From the NCBI GenBank assembly GCA_012838385.1, contig DUPL01000097.1, positions 1 through 40,591 on the forward strand: a stretch of DNA of 40,591 nucleotides. Reading direction: 5' to 3'. The notes under the pieces were generated by a model, which was not told where the DNA came from, made no database searches, and saw only the letters and a program-made list of their open reading frames with translations. This stretch comes from Clostridiaceae bacterium (GTDB taxonomy: Bacteria; Bacillota; Clostridia; UBA1212; DUPL01). Position numbers and translations under genes: made by a program. Below, one piece after another: positions 11,514-20,194 of this stretch. Within the stretch, counting starts at the first letter, position 1, and every line of letters starts with the position of its first letter.

Positions 11514-13694
11514 ATACTTTGGCGACTGGACGTTTTTCCTGAAGTCCTTCAGTTCGTAATCCAAACCTTTAGGAATTCTTAAAGCAACATTTCCTGTCAC
11601 ATTATCTATATCGACAAAAATCTCTTTCCCTTTAGCTACAGCAGTCCCGGAGTATTTTTCAAACGGACTGTCGTAAATATATATGCCAACCTTTTTGAAA
11701 CCATACTCAATTGGCCTTACACCCAAATAGCAGCGGACAAATTCAGAAAGAGGCAAAGCGCTCCAGCCATGGCAGTCGCTTCTTTGAGTGACAAAATCCT
11801 CCGGCCATGTGGTAAGGTCAAGTTCAAGAAGCTCTTTATACGCATCCCAAATCCTGAAGGTTTTATATACCTCGTCGTACATGTCTGTCTCTTCCAAAGC
11901 CCTGCATAAAAAGAACCTCATAGCATAGGACATGGGTTTTAGTTTTCCCGCATTTTCCACAGTGGTTCTCATTAACGCTCTTTTGTTATCCTCACACATG
12001 ACAACTTGCGCAACCACTGCAAACACCTGTGCATGAACGCTTACAGGCTTTTCATCATTAGGAGAATTCTTGAAAAGGCCGGTTTCCTTGTCAAAAGAAT
12101 GCTTGATAATCTGATAGGACAAGGAATTTGCCAATGCCAAGTACTCGTTATGGGTTGACAATCTGCCTACAGACAGATTCAGTTTGGCGGCAGTTCTCAA
12201 ACCTAACACAAACAGCATGTTGTACAGAATATTAACACCCTTCTGAACAGGAACTCCTCTCTCCCAGCCGTCAACCCAGTCGAAGAATTGCCAAAATCCT
12301 GTATCGCCAAGAAGTCCATCTTCGTTTATGTGCCTTGTAAAGAAATCAATAATCCTGTCTACGGTACCAAGATGCCCTTTTACAAACTCCACATCATCCT
12401 CATACATAAAGTATGCGTCGAGCAAAAGAAGCCAGTAGATTGCAAAGCCTGGGATAACCTGTACGAAACTTGAAGGGGCATTGCATGGAAGAAGGCCATT
12501 GGGCAATTGCGAATACGCAAAATCATTTATTGCCTTTTTCACAAGCCTTGAATCATCCGATACGGACATGGTGTATATGGCTTCAAGATAGGTATCCATC
12601 ATGTACTGCATCTGCTCGTAATACGGACAATCCACATAAGTCTCATACATGCAGAGCTTTAGCGTCCTCAAGCTTACATCCCATATCTTTTCATACACTT
12701 CATCATCCGCCTTGAATTCAGCCTGGACATCCAAAGGATAGCCGGTTTCATAGTAGAAGAATTCTTCTACTTCAACATCTTCCGACACTTCAACTTTTAC
12801 AAACCTGAAGGCTCTTGGATAAAAGGGGATGTAAATTGTTTCTCCTTCCTGCAAGGTGATATAATCTACCTCTCCAATAATCTCCTGTCTGTCTGGATTG
12901 TTCCTTACTCCTTTTACATATCCGGTTTCTTCAAACCTACCATAGCTTTCAGCGTACGTAAGTTTGGCAAAGCCACCTTGCTTTCCGGAAACTTTTATCG
13001 CTGGAAATGCAAATACATACACCTGCGCATCATATTCATAAGTGTTGTCATACTGCCTCATCAGCTTGAATGTATCCTTCTTCTCCATGTACATTTGAGG
13101 AATGGGTCTTTTGACAAGCTGCCAGAAGGATGCAAGACCGTAAGGGTTCGAATTGGCACTGTCCATGACGACTACAGCATTCTTCATATTATTATCAAGG
13201 CTTGCCTGTACCCTTTCATAATCAATATGCTCTGAAAATCCGACATAGCCGGCAAATTTATTTTTGACAAATCCATATCCGTCTATTTTTGCACACATCC
13301 AGCTTTCATCCGTTGAAAGGCCATAGTTCGTATCCAATTCATGTATGAGAAGTCCTCCCACCCCTTCAGTGATTACTGATATAGGGCCTGAGGAAAAACC
13401 CAAAGCCTTCAAAGAATCCTTTGGATAGCACAGTACCTTGACAAAAATCTCGTTATTTCCTTGTTTTATATATGGTGTTATGTCAAGCTCATCATAGCAT
13501 CTTAAACCTGCAGGCATCTTCGCAGGTCCGCAATCAACCATGTCGCTGTTTATATACAAAAAGTATCTTGAATCTGCAGATATTTGTATGGTGCATCTAT
13601 CGCATACCCTGTCTACAAGCACTTCTTTCCTAAAACACACCATCATCGGTTCTTCCGTTCTTTTGGCTTCTGTAAAAATCCACTTTCCTTCCAT
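11496..13694 (-). CDS. GH78-like (alpha-L-rhamnosidase superfamily) six-hairpin protein
   Basis: This 732-residue protein resembles the bacterial alpha-L-rhamnosidase superfamily: N-terminal beta-sandwich domains (residues about 1-330), an (alpha/alpha)6 barrel, and a C-terminal beta domain (ALRIPKGLDYELKDF). The barrel entrance has VDCPYYEQMQYMMDTYLEAIYTM, a variant of the DCPQRDERLGWxGD signature seen in typical GH78; the RDE acidic pair is replaced by YEQ. Later DTGFWQFFDWVDGWERG and WSALPLSEFVRCYLGVRP match the barrel core. There is no signal peptide. It starts with AAAGGAGGCATTTC before the ATG, 12 bases after the transglutaminase-like gene, so both are likely cotranscribed. Rhamnosidase activity is plausible but the altered motif leaves substrate open. 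Confidence 0.8.
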   Translation of the reverse strand: MEGKWIFTEAKRTEEPMMVCFRKEVLVDRVCDRCTIQISADSRYFLYINSDMVDCGPAKMPAGLRCYDELDITPYIKQGNNEIFVKVLCYPKDSLKALGFSSGPISVITEGVGGLLIHELDTNYGLSTDESWMCAKIDGYGFVKNKFAGYVGFSEHIDYERVQASLDNNMKNAVVVMDSANSNPYGLASFWQLVKRPIPQMYMEKKDTFKLMRQYDNTYEYDAQVYVFAFPAIKVSGKQGGFAKLTYAESYGRFEETGYVKGVRNNPDRQEIIGEVDYITLQEGETIYIPFYPRAFRFVKVEVSEDVEVEEFFYYETGYPLDVQAEFKADDEVYEKIWDVSLRTLKLCMYETYVDCPYYEQMQYMMDTYLEAIYTMSVSDDSRLVKKAINDFAYSQLPNGLLPCNAPSSFVQVIPGFAIYWLLLLDAYFMYEDDVEFVKGHLGTVDRIIDFFTRHINEDGLLGDTGFWQFFDWVDGWERGVPVQKGVNILYNMLFVLGLRTAAKLNLSVGRLSTHNEYLALANSLSYQIIKHSFDKETGLFKNSPNDEKPVSVHAQVFAVVAQVVMCEDNKRALMRTTVENAGKLKPMSYAMRFFLCRALEETDMYDEVYKTFRIWDAYKELLELDLTTWPEDFVTQRSDCHGWSALPLSEFVRCYLGVRPIEYGFKKVGIYIYDSPFEKYSGTAVAKGKEIFVDIDNVTGNVALRIPKGLDYELKDFRKNVQSPKYLISTY

Positions 13695-13706
13695 GAAATG
13701 CCTCCT

Positions 13707-14747
13707 TTATTTTCTTTTATATATAACAACCACAATTCCTAATAAACATACACCAAAGACCAGGGCTATATATGGTCCAATGTGGTTTGATTCCTTATTC
13801 TCCGTACTGATTATGCTTTCTCTTGGCATATCTTCTTCAGGCTCGGGGCTTGCCAATCCATATGCATTTTCCTCCAAAGGCGGATAAGTAAAGACATATT
13901 TGTTTATGCCGGAGAAGTCCCCGTTTGGGATATGGGTTTCACCAAAAGAATTTGATTTGCTGCCTACAAGAAAGAAGTCGTAAACTAACTTATCCTGATC
14001 ATCCCAGGTAACATCCACTGCATACCAATTGCCGTCTTCCATTTGTACGTAATTCCACATGTGGTCCTCTTCTCTTCCGTCCGGCGTTACCCCCGTCCCT
14101 ATAACCAAAACATTGGGGATTTTTTCCCTGTCGCAAATAAGCTTGAAAGCTTTTGCGTATCCTTCGCAAACCGCTTTCCCATAAACCAAAGCACCTACAG
14201 CCTCATGGGAGTATAAAAAAACGCCATCGTATTCCACATGTTCAATCAAACTATCATGTATGCTCTTTACTTTCTCATACCGAGTTTCCCCATGCACTTC
14301 AAATTCATTTACTCTTTCCCAAAGTGCCTTGTCGATCTCCTCAAGCTTGCCTTCATACTTTTCATCGGTAACAATTTGAAAAAACACGTCATCTACTCTA
14401 TTAAAAGACCCTATGGTTTCAATATTGTAACTGGCACCCACTCCTCCTTCTCCAAATTTAAGCCAATATATTTCAGGATGGTCTTTTAAAAAAGCATCTA
14501 TTGCAGCTTGTGTGTCCACCCCTATTTTCTTAACAATCACATCAAGCTCTTCTTTTGAATAATACCCCTTGTCATATATATCGGTAAGATCGGCAAACTC
14601 TTCCCCCGTCTTTACAATCTCCTCTATTCTTTCGTAAATCTCCGATTTTGTTGAATCAAGCTGTTCCTTGTAATTGTACGCTATGACTTCTGTTGCGAGT
14701 ATCTGTATGAGTAATATAGCTATAACGAATATCCTTTTTCTTTGCAT
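13707..14747 (-). CDS. membrane-anchored transglutaminase-like protein
   Basis: This 346-residue protein has an N-terminal signal or anchor helix (RKRIFVIAILLIQILATEVIA), a helical region, and a transglutaminase/papain-like core with a recognisable triad: Cys194 in GKAVCEGYAKAF, His229 in EDHMWNYV and Asp245 in WYAVDVTWDD. It ends in a short Pro/Glu linker and a membrane helix followed by KRK, so the core faces outside and is held at both ends or at the C-terminus. The ATG at 14747 is preferred to an upstream TTG because GGTGG precedes it. Such proteins may be peptidases or cross-linking enzymes of the cell surface; the substrate cannot be told. Confidence 0.85.
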   Translation of the reverse strand: MQRKRIFVIAILLIQILATEVIAYNYKEQLDSTKSEIYERIEEIVKTGEEFADLTDIYDKGYYSKEELDVIVKKIGVDTQAAIDAFLKDHPEIYWLKFGEGGVGASYNIETIGSFNRVDDVFFQIVTDEKYEGKLEEIDKALWERVNEFEVHGETRYEKVKSIHDSLIEHVEYDGVFLYSHEAVGALVYGKAVCEGYAKAFKLICDREKIPNVLVIGTGVTPDGREEDHMWNYVQMEDGNWYAVDVTWDDQDKLVYDFFLVGSKSNSFGETHIPNGDFSGINKYVFTYPPLEENAYGLASPEPEEDMPRESIISTENKESNHIGPYIALVFGVCLLGIVVVIYKRK

Positions 14748-14763
14748 TTGTACCACCAATAGA

Positions 14764-14790
14764 TTTATACCAGATTAGTATATATGTCAA
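14764..14790 (-). promoter_or_regulatory. putative promoter of the transglutaminase-like gene
   Basis: TTGACA (14790-14785) and TATAAA (14769-14764) on the minus strand are separated by 15 bases, slightly short. The transcript would have a leader of only about 10 bases, holding the GGTGG ribosome site. Confidence 0.4.
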
Positions 14791-14867
14791 AACCCATTAT
14801 TTCAATGTATTTAATTAAGATTATTGCCCATAAACCATAGTTAATTTAAGGTTTTTGAGCATAATTC

Positions 14868-14895
14868 AAGGGGAGCTGTGTTTCAAGCCCCCCTT
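14868..14895 (-). terminator. putative terminator of the gcv operon
   Basis: Just after the gcvPB stop the transcript can form AAGGGGGGC / GCTCCCCTT (9 bp with one G-U pair) around a 10-base loop. The following bases are only moderately U-rich. The rest of the stretch to 14763 shows nothing else. Confidence 0.5.
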
Positions 14896-14898
14896 AAT

Positions 14899-16329
14899 TT
14901 ATCCTTCATATTTAATAATTGGGTTTCGTGCAGCGGTTGCCTCGTCCGGCCTGCCCACCGGTGTTGTAACCGGGGTATTCTTAACCTTCTCCACATCCTG
15001 TTTTGCCTGCTCGTATACCGCTATGAAGTCTTCAATTGCCTTGTCAAGGGTTTCCTTGGATTCGGTTTCAGTAGGTTCCACCATCAGAGCTTCATGCACC
15101 ACAAGCGGGAAATACATCGTAGGTGGATGCATGCCTTTGTCTACTAAAGCTTTTGCAATATCAAGAGCAGTAAAACCGTACTTTGCCTTTTCCTCCTCCA
15201 ATGATATTACAAACTCATGCATGCACGGACCCTTGTATGGAATGTTGTAAGTCTCTTTTAGTTTATACATCATGTAGTTGGCATTCAAAACTGCACTTTC
15301 TGAAACTTCCTTCAGACCATCGCAGCCATTCTGCAGGATATATGTTAAAGCCTTTACAACCACCAGGAAATGTCCGTAGAAACTCTTTACACGGCCAATG
15401 CTTTTTTCAGGTGTAAAGAATTTAAAAATACTATCTTCTTTTACAACCACAGGACCTGGCAGGAAGCATTTCAAGAACCCTTTACATCCAACAGGACCCG
15501 CACCAGGACCTCCGCCGCCGTGGGGTGTTGAGAAGGTCTTGTGCAAGTTAAGGTGCACAACATCAAATCCCATATCGCCGGGTCTTGCCCTACCCATAAT
15601 TGCATTAAGGTTTGCACCGTCGTAATAGTTGAGGCCTCCCGCTTTCCTTACAATCTCCGTAATTTTCAATATATTTGGGTCAAAAAGACCAAGAGTATTT
15701 GGATTTGTGAGCATGAAACCAGCAGTGTCATCCCCTACTGCCTTTTCCAGCTCTGCAAGATCAACAAATCCATCCTCACTGGACTTAATATTTATTATTT
15801 TGTACCCCAACATGGCTGCGCTTGCAGGATTCGTTCCATGAGCGGAATCCGGAACAATTATCTTGTCCCTTTTAAAATCCCCTCTATCGTCATGGTATGC
15901 TTTAATGAGTTTTAATCCTGTATATTCGCCATGAGCGCCGGCTGCGGGTTGGAAACTTATAGCATCCATGCCGGTAATTTTATTCAGATACTCCTCAGCA
16001 AGATGCAAAGCCTCAAGGCATCCTTGCACCGTATTCTCCGGCTGGAGAGGATGAATGTTTGCAAAACCCTCAAGGCCTGCCATCTCTTCATTAATCTTCG
16101 GATTATATTTCATGGTGCAGGAACCCAAAGGATAAAACCCTTTGTTTACGCCAAAAGTTCTGTTTGCAAGGGATGTGTAGTGCCTGGACAAATCTGCTTC
16201 GGCAATCTCAGGAAGATTCAAATCGCTCTCTCTCATAAACTTTTTGTCCATTTCATATACTGGCACGTCGCATTCTGGCAGGTAGTCGTTCTTTCTGCCT
16301 TCAACACTTTTTTCAAATATCAGCTGCAT
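14899..16329 (-). CDS. gcvPB: glycine dehydrogenase (decarboxylating) subunit 2
   Basis: This 476-residue protein is the catalytic half of the two-subunit P protein, which decarboxylates glycine and passes the aminomethyl group to lipoyl-GcvH. The PLP lysine is Lys264 in LNLHKTFSTPHGGGGPG. Other landmarks are FQPAAGAHGEYTGL, DSAHGTNPAS and the final HPPTMYFPLVV. Length is normal. Its ATG lies within the last codons of gcvPA (10-base overlap) behind a strong AAAGGAGGTGGC, which fits equal production of both subunits. No dihydrolipoamide dehydrogenase gene follows in this operon, so that component must be encoded elsewhere. Confidence 0.97.
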   Translation of the reverse strand: MQLIFEKSVEGRKNDYLPECDVPVYEMDKKFMRESDLNLPEIAEADLSRHYTSLANRTFGVNKGFYPLGSCTMKYNPKINEEMAGLEGFANIHPLQPENTVQGCLEALHLAEEYLNKITGMDAISFQPAAGAHGEYTGLKLIKAYHDDRGDFKRDKIIVPDSAHGTNPASAAMLGYKIINIKSSEDGFVDLAELEKAVGDDTAGFMLTNPNTLGLFDPNILKITEIVRKAGGLNYYDGANLNAIMGRARPGDMGFDVVHLNLHKTFSTPHGGGGPGAGPVGCKGFLKCFLPGPVVVKEDSIFKFFTPEKSIGRVKSFYGHFLVVVKALTYILQNGCDGLKEVSESAVLNANYMMYKLKETYNIPYKGPCMHEFVISLEEEKAKYGFTALDIAKALVDKGMHPPTMYFPLVVHEALMVEPTETESKETLDKAIEDFIAVYEQAKQDVEKVKNTPVTTPVGRPDEATAARNPIIKYEG

Positions 16330-17639
16330 CCTGCCACCTCCTTTATCTGCGACACAAGATAATCCATCTCTTCTTTACTATTCATCTCGGTTGCACACCA
16401 TATGATGTTGCCTTCATATGGATATCCGCCAAGAATACCCTTTTCAGAAAGAAAATCAAGCATCTTCCTGTCATCCATATCTTTGCTTCTTGTCACAAAC
16501 TCATTAAAGAACTCGCCCTGGTACACAAGTTCAAACAATCCGGTTGCAAGAAGTACATCTTTTAGATAATGTGCCTTTGACATGGAAAGTAAAGCCGCCT
16601 TCTTTATACCTTCTTTGCCCATTGCACTCATGTATATGGCAGCTCTAAGAGCACAGTTTGCCTGGTTTGTACATATGTTGCTCCTTGCCTTTTCCCTTCT
16701 TATATGCTGCTCTCTTGCCTGCAAGGTTAAAACATAAGCAGTCCGTCCTCTTGAATCCGTTGTCTTTCCTACAATTCTTCCCGGTATCTTTCTCATATAC
16801 TCCTTTGTGCAGGCCATAAAGCCAAGGCATGGACCGCCAAAGGACATGGGAATGCCAAGGCTCTGACCTTCTCCTACCGCTATTTGCGCACCGTACTCCC
16901 CAGGTGTTTTAAGCATGCCAAGGGCAATGGGATTTACGTACATTACAAGAGGAACATCGCCGATAACTTCTTTCACCTTGTCAATGTCCTCCAGTTGTCC
17001 ATAAAAGCTTATCTGGCCTACTACCACGCAGGCAGTACTGTCATCGATGCACTCTTTCATCTTGTCATAATCCGTTTTACCATCCACACATGGTACAAAA
17101 CAGATTTCCACATCGGAGCCTGAAAAATATGTTTTGATGGTTTCCAAAACATCGGGATGCAGTGCTCCTGATACAACAGCCTTGTTCTTTTTCCTTTCAA
17201 GACACATTAAGATTGCTTCGCTGGCAGCGGTGGCGCCATCATAGACTGAAGCATTTGAAAGCTCCATGCCTGTAAGCTCGCAAATCATCGTCTGATACTC
17301 AAACATTGCCTGGAGTATGCCCTGGGAAATTTCTGCCTGGTAAGGTGTATAGGTTGTAAGAAACTCTTCCTTTGAGGCAATGTATCCGACACAGCTGGGG
17401 ATGTAGTGGTTGTATGAGCCGCAGCCTCTGAAAATGGATGAATACACCTTGTTCTTGTTGGCAAGTCCTTTCATTTTTTTACGGACTTCCAACTCACTCA
17501 TTCCCTTTGGAATATCCAAAGGCTCTTTCAGCATGACATCTTCAGGAATAGTCCTGAAAAGGTCATCCATATCGCAAACGCCTATGGATGCAAGCATTTC
17601 CCTTCTTTCTTTTTCGGTGCTAGGAACATAGGTACCCAT
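16320..17639 (-). CDS. gcvPA: glycine dehydrogenase (decarboxylating) subunit 1
   Basis: This 439-residue protein is the N-terminal-half partner of the split P protein. It starts MGTYVPSTEKERREMLASIG, the usual opening, and carries the family segments YSSIFRGCGSYNHYIPSCV and TPYQAEISQGILQAMFEYQT. It is PLP-fold but lacks the catalytic lysine, which GcvPB provides. The start is 3 bases after the gcvH stop; no strong ribosome site is visible, so its translation may depend on coupling to gcvH. The gene is complete with typical length. Confidence 0.96.
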   Translation of the reverse strand: MGTYVPSTEKERREMLASIGVCDMDDLFRTIPEDVMLKEPLDIPKGMSELEVRKKMKGLANKNKVYSSIFRGCGSYNHYIPSCVGYIASKEEFLTTYTPYQAEISQGILQAMFEYQTMICELTGMELSNASVYDGATAASEAILMCLERKKNKAVVSGALHPDVLETIKTYFSGSDVEICFVPCVDGKTDYDKMKECIDDSTACVVVGQISFYGQLEDIDKVKEVIGDVPLVMYVNPIALGMLKTPGEYGAQIAVGEGQSLGIPMSFGGPCLGFMACTKEYMRKIPGRIVGKTTDSRGRTAYVLTLQAREQHIRREKARSNICTNQANCALRAAIYMSAMGKEGIKKAALLSMSKAHYLKDVLLATGLFELVYQGEFFNEFVTRSKDMDDRKMLDFLSEKGILGGYPYEGNIIWCATEMNSKEEMDYLVSQIKEVAGCS

Positions 17640-17642
17640 TTA

Positions 17643-18017
17643 TCAATTCTCGCTTTCCAAAAATTCGTTGTATTCTTCTTCGTTCAACAATTCCTCTTTG
17701 GCTGAAATATCTCCAATCTCAACAAACCATGCATCATATGCATCTTCATTAACTAGCTCGGGGCTGTCTTGGAGTTTTTCATTTACACTTCTAACAACTC
17801 CTGTAACAGGGCTGTATACTTCAGATATTGACTTGACAGACTCAACCTCTGCAAAACCTTCGCCTGCAACAACTTCGTCGCCAACCTCAGGAAGATTTAC
17901 AAACACAATATCTCCCAGTTCCTGCTGTGCAAAATCGCTTATGCCAACCCTTGCTGTCTTTTCATCAATAAACTCAATCCATTCATGTGATTTCAAATAG
18001 AATCTTTCGCCTTTCAT
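17643..18017 (-). CDS. gcvH: glycine cleavage system H protein
   Basis: This 124-residue lipoyl carrier shuttles the aminomethyl group between P, T and L proteins. The lipoylated residue is expected to be Lys62 in EVESVKSISEVYSPVTG, the canonical motif. The start (MKGERFYLKSHEWIEF) is canonical and preceded by GGAGGAATTGAT. It lies between gcvT and gcvPA in the operon. Nothing is unusual. Confidence 0.97.
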   Translation of the reverse strand: MKGERFYLKSHEWIEFIDEKTARVGISDFAQQELGDIVFVNLPEVGDEVVAGEGFAEVESVKSISEVYSPVTGVVRSVNEKLQDSPELVNEDAYDAWFVEIGDISAKEELLNEEEYNEFLESEN

Positions 18018-18044
18018 ATCAATTCCTCCATGATTAATCTAAAT

Positions 18045-19124
18045 TTATTTTACTCGAGTATAAAAGGGTAAATCACAAATTACTGCAGGAATTTCCCTGC
18101 CCCTTACGTTAACAACCACTTCAATTCCTATATCAGTGTAGTCTTTATCCATCAATGCCATGGCGATAGGATATCCAAGAGTAGGGCTATGGGTTCCCGA
18201 TGTGGTCAAACCAACCTTTTGTCCATCCACAAACACATCACAGTCTTCTCTTGCTATGCCTCTTCCAGTGATCTTGAGACCAACCCGCCTCCTGCTTGTG
18301 CCCCTCTTCCTTATTCCTTCCTTGCCTATGAAGTCTTCCTTTTCCATTTTGACCGTAAAGTTTAGTGAAGCTTCAAGGGGTGATATTTCCTCGGACAATT
18401 CATGACCGTACAATGGCATGCCCGCTTCAAGCCTTAAAGTGTCCCTTGCACCCAAACCACAAGGAATGAGACCAAACTCTTCACCTGCGTCCAGTAGCAT
18501 GTTCCACAGTTTGACACCATCTGTCTTGTCGCAGCTTATCTCATAACCCAGCTCGCCTGTGTATCCGGTTTTTGAAACAAAACAAATTATACCATTAACA
18601 TCCACATCTTCAAGGAAGGAGTAATATTTTTCAGGAATATTATTCGTCAATTTCCTGAGAATATCATAAGAATTGGGACCTTGAAGGGCAACTTGTGCAA
18701 TGTCATCGGATATGTCGAGTACTTCAACATTACCCTTTACATTGCTTTTTATCCACTCAAAATCTTTGTCCCTGTTGGCCGCATTAACTCCCAACAGATA
18801 TTTATCCTTGCTTTGTCTGAAGACTATCAAGTCATCTATGGTACCACCCTCTGGATTGCACATAGGGCTGTATTTTGCTCTTCCATCGGACATGTTGGTA
18901 AAATCATTTGTCAAAAGCATATTTATATTTTCAAGAGCATCCGGCCCCTGTATAACTATTTGTCCCATGTGGGAAACATCAAACAAGCCAGCCTTGTTTC
19001 TTACCGCATTATGCTCGGTTATAACGCCGGTTTCGTACTGTACAGGAAGCAGATATCCTGCAAAGGGTACCATCCTCCCCTTCAACTCCACGTGACGTTC
19101 ATATATCGGTGTTTTCTTTTCCAA
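18045..19124 (-). CDS. gcvT: glycine cleavage system T protein (aminomethyltransferase)
   Basis: This 359-residue protein transfers the aminomethyl carbon from GcvH to tetrahydrofolate. It has the classic opening PIYERHVELKGRMVPFAGYLLPVQY, DVSHMGQI, and the folate-site region GYTGELGYEI and LGARDTLRLEAGMPLYGHEL. The start codon is TTG at 19124, with AAAGGAGC placed 7 bases before it; no ATG lies near enough to be a better choice. It is the first gene of the operon, with a near-perfect promoter about 35 bases upstream. Length is typical for GcvT. Confidence 0.96.
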   Translation of the reverse strand: MEKKTPIYERHVELKGRMVPFAGYLLPVQYETGVITEHNAVRNKAGLFDVSHMGQIVIQGPDALENINMLLTNDFTNMSDGRAKYSPMCNPEGGTIDDLIVFRQSKDKYLLGVNAANRDKDFEWIKSNVKGNVEVLDISDDIAQVALQGPNSYDILRKLTNNIPEKYYSFLEDVDVNGIICFVSKTGYTGELGYEISCDKTDGVKLWNMLLDAGEEFGLIPCGLGARDTLRLEAGMPLYGHELSEEISPLEASLNFTVKMEKEDFIGKEGIRKRGTSRRRVGLKITGRGIAREDCDVFVDGQKVGLTTSGTHSPTLGYPIAMALMDKDYTDIGIEVVVNVRGREIPAVICDLPFYTRVK

Positions 19125-19159
19125 GATCAGTGCTCCTTTCGGATTATTTATACAGATTG

Positions 19160-19188
19160 ATTATATGTTTATACACAAGTATTGTCAA
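19160..19188 (-). promoter_or_regulatory. consensus promoter of the gcv operon
   Basis: On the minus strand TTGACA (19188-19183), exactly 17 bases, TATAAT (19165-19160): a full sigma-A consensus. It leaves a leader of only about 28 bases before the TTG start, too short for a glycine riboswitch. Confidence 0.8.
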
Positions 19189-19278
19189 TTAAATGCAGAA
19201 TACAATCAAGTCAATACATTTTAATTATGCCAAATAAAATAGAATAAAAACCATATTAAAAAAATTTAATTAAGGCAC

Positions 19279-19304
19279 AAAAAAAGGGCTTGCGCCCTTT
19301 TTTT
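19279..19304. terminator. bidirectional terminator
   Basis: Seven A, GGGC, loop TTGC, GCCC, seven T. It lies just after the stop of the surface-protein gene at 19316 and works on either strand by sequence. Confidence 0.85.
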
Positions 19305-19315
19305 ATGCAAAGATT

Positions 19316-19972
19316 TTAATAAGCCAGCTTTCTCTTGAATACAACAGCCGCAAAACCAAGAAGAGTTACAAATGCAAACAGAACACTTTGATCAGATGTA
19401 GCTGGGTTGTCATCAAAATTGTCTGTGAAAGCCTCTGCTTCTGCCTTAGTTGCAAAAAAGGCTATGTACTCAATATCCATAGCAGCACCTGCAGGAAGAT
19501 TATTAGCCTCGATGTAGTCAATTCTAAGAGACTTGATATTTCCAGTCCATGCTTCAAAGGTGCTGAGATCAACTACAACCCTCTGCCACTCGCCACTGGA
19601 ATTCAGATTGAATACTGCATGGGTGGCAGGATGATTGTAACCGGATACATCCGAAGCAAAATAGAATTCACCAATCATTCCTTCCTGTTCGTATGTAGTT
19701 CTGTACTTCATAACCGCAAACTTGTATTTGTCAGCATCAAGTACATCAGTCTCACTGAATGTATATTCAATATTTGGGTCGTGTGCTGTTGATGTAGCAG
19801 TAGCGTATCCATCTTTCAATTCTATTTCGGTATTTGTAAGATTGAACTTGTCAAGAAACTCCTGAGTATTGAAGCGCATTGCATATCCATCAAATGCACC
19901 AAAAGAACTAATACTGAAAATGGCTACACTAAGCACAGCAACCATTAACAACGCTATAAACTTCTTGGACAT
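19316..19972 (-). CDS. secreted beta-sandwich protein with sortase-like C-terminal sorting signal
   Basis: This 218-residue protein has a signal peptide (KKFIALLMVAVLSVAIFSISSFGA), one compact domain of about 150 residues with beta-sandwich/CBM-like character (KYKFAVMKYRTT, GEWQRVVVDLSTFEAW, IKSLRIDYIE), and a C-terminal NPATSD (189-194) followed by a hydrophobic stretch and KRKLAY. The tail is the shape of a wall-sorting signal, though NPATSD is not the classic LPxTG. I do not recognise the domain family. The gene is monocistronic, with its own promoter at 20004-20032, an AAGGGGG ribosome site and a strong terminator. It faces away from the GH172 gene and may be a carbohydrate-binding or surface protein. 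Confidence 0.8.
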   Translation of the reverse strand: MSKKFIALLMVAVLSVAIFSISSFGAFDGYAMRFNTQEFLDKFNLTNTEIELKDGYATATSTAHDPNIEYTFSETDVLDADKYKFAVMKYRTTYEQEGMIGEFYFASDVSGYNHPATHAVFNLNSSGEWQRVVVDLSTFEAWTGNIKSLRIDYIEANNLPAGAAMDIEYIAFFATKAEAEAFTDNFDDNPATSDQSVLFAFVTLLGFAAVVFKRKLAY

Positions 19973-20003
19973 AATGTTACCCCCTTAGATTTATTTGTTA
20001 CAT

Positions 20004-20032
20004 ATTATACAATACTTATGAAAATATCTCAA
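20004..20032 (-). promoter_or_regulatory. putative promoter of the surface-protein gene
   Basis: TTGAGA (20032-20027), 17 bases, TATAAT (20009-20004) on the minus strand. Nearby, GGTGTAAAACACC (20060-20072) is a small dyad that might be an operator; the rest of the gap up to 20179 is AT-rich and shows no clear plus-strand promoter. Confidence 0.65.
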
Positions 20033-20194
20033 TATCTTTAATTAAATATTCAACAAAAGGGTGTAAAACACCAAGAAAATATATAATTGCTATAATCCTT
20101 TTAATAAATGCAAAATTCACACCTTATAATCCTTACACAAATATGGTACTATACTCTTAAATATTGTACTTAATATTATGGAGGGCGATCATAT

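Noticed and set aside
15541-16362. Plus-strand frames across the gcvPB region
   Set aside because: They lie opposite clearly conserved GcvPB sequence and have no ribosome sites.
19125-19315. Glycine riboswitch before gcvT
   Set aside because: The predicted transcript leader is only about 28 bases, and the region further upstream is AT-rich with a terminator, not an aptamer.
20041-20194. A strong plus-strand promoter before the GH172 gene
   Set aside because: Several TATAAT-like boxes exist, but none has a convincing -35 at the right distance.
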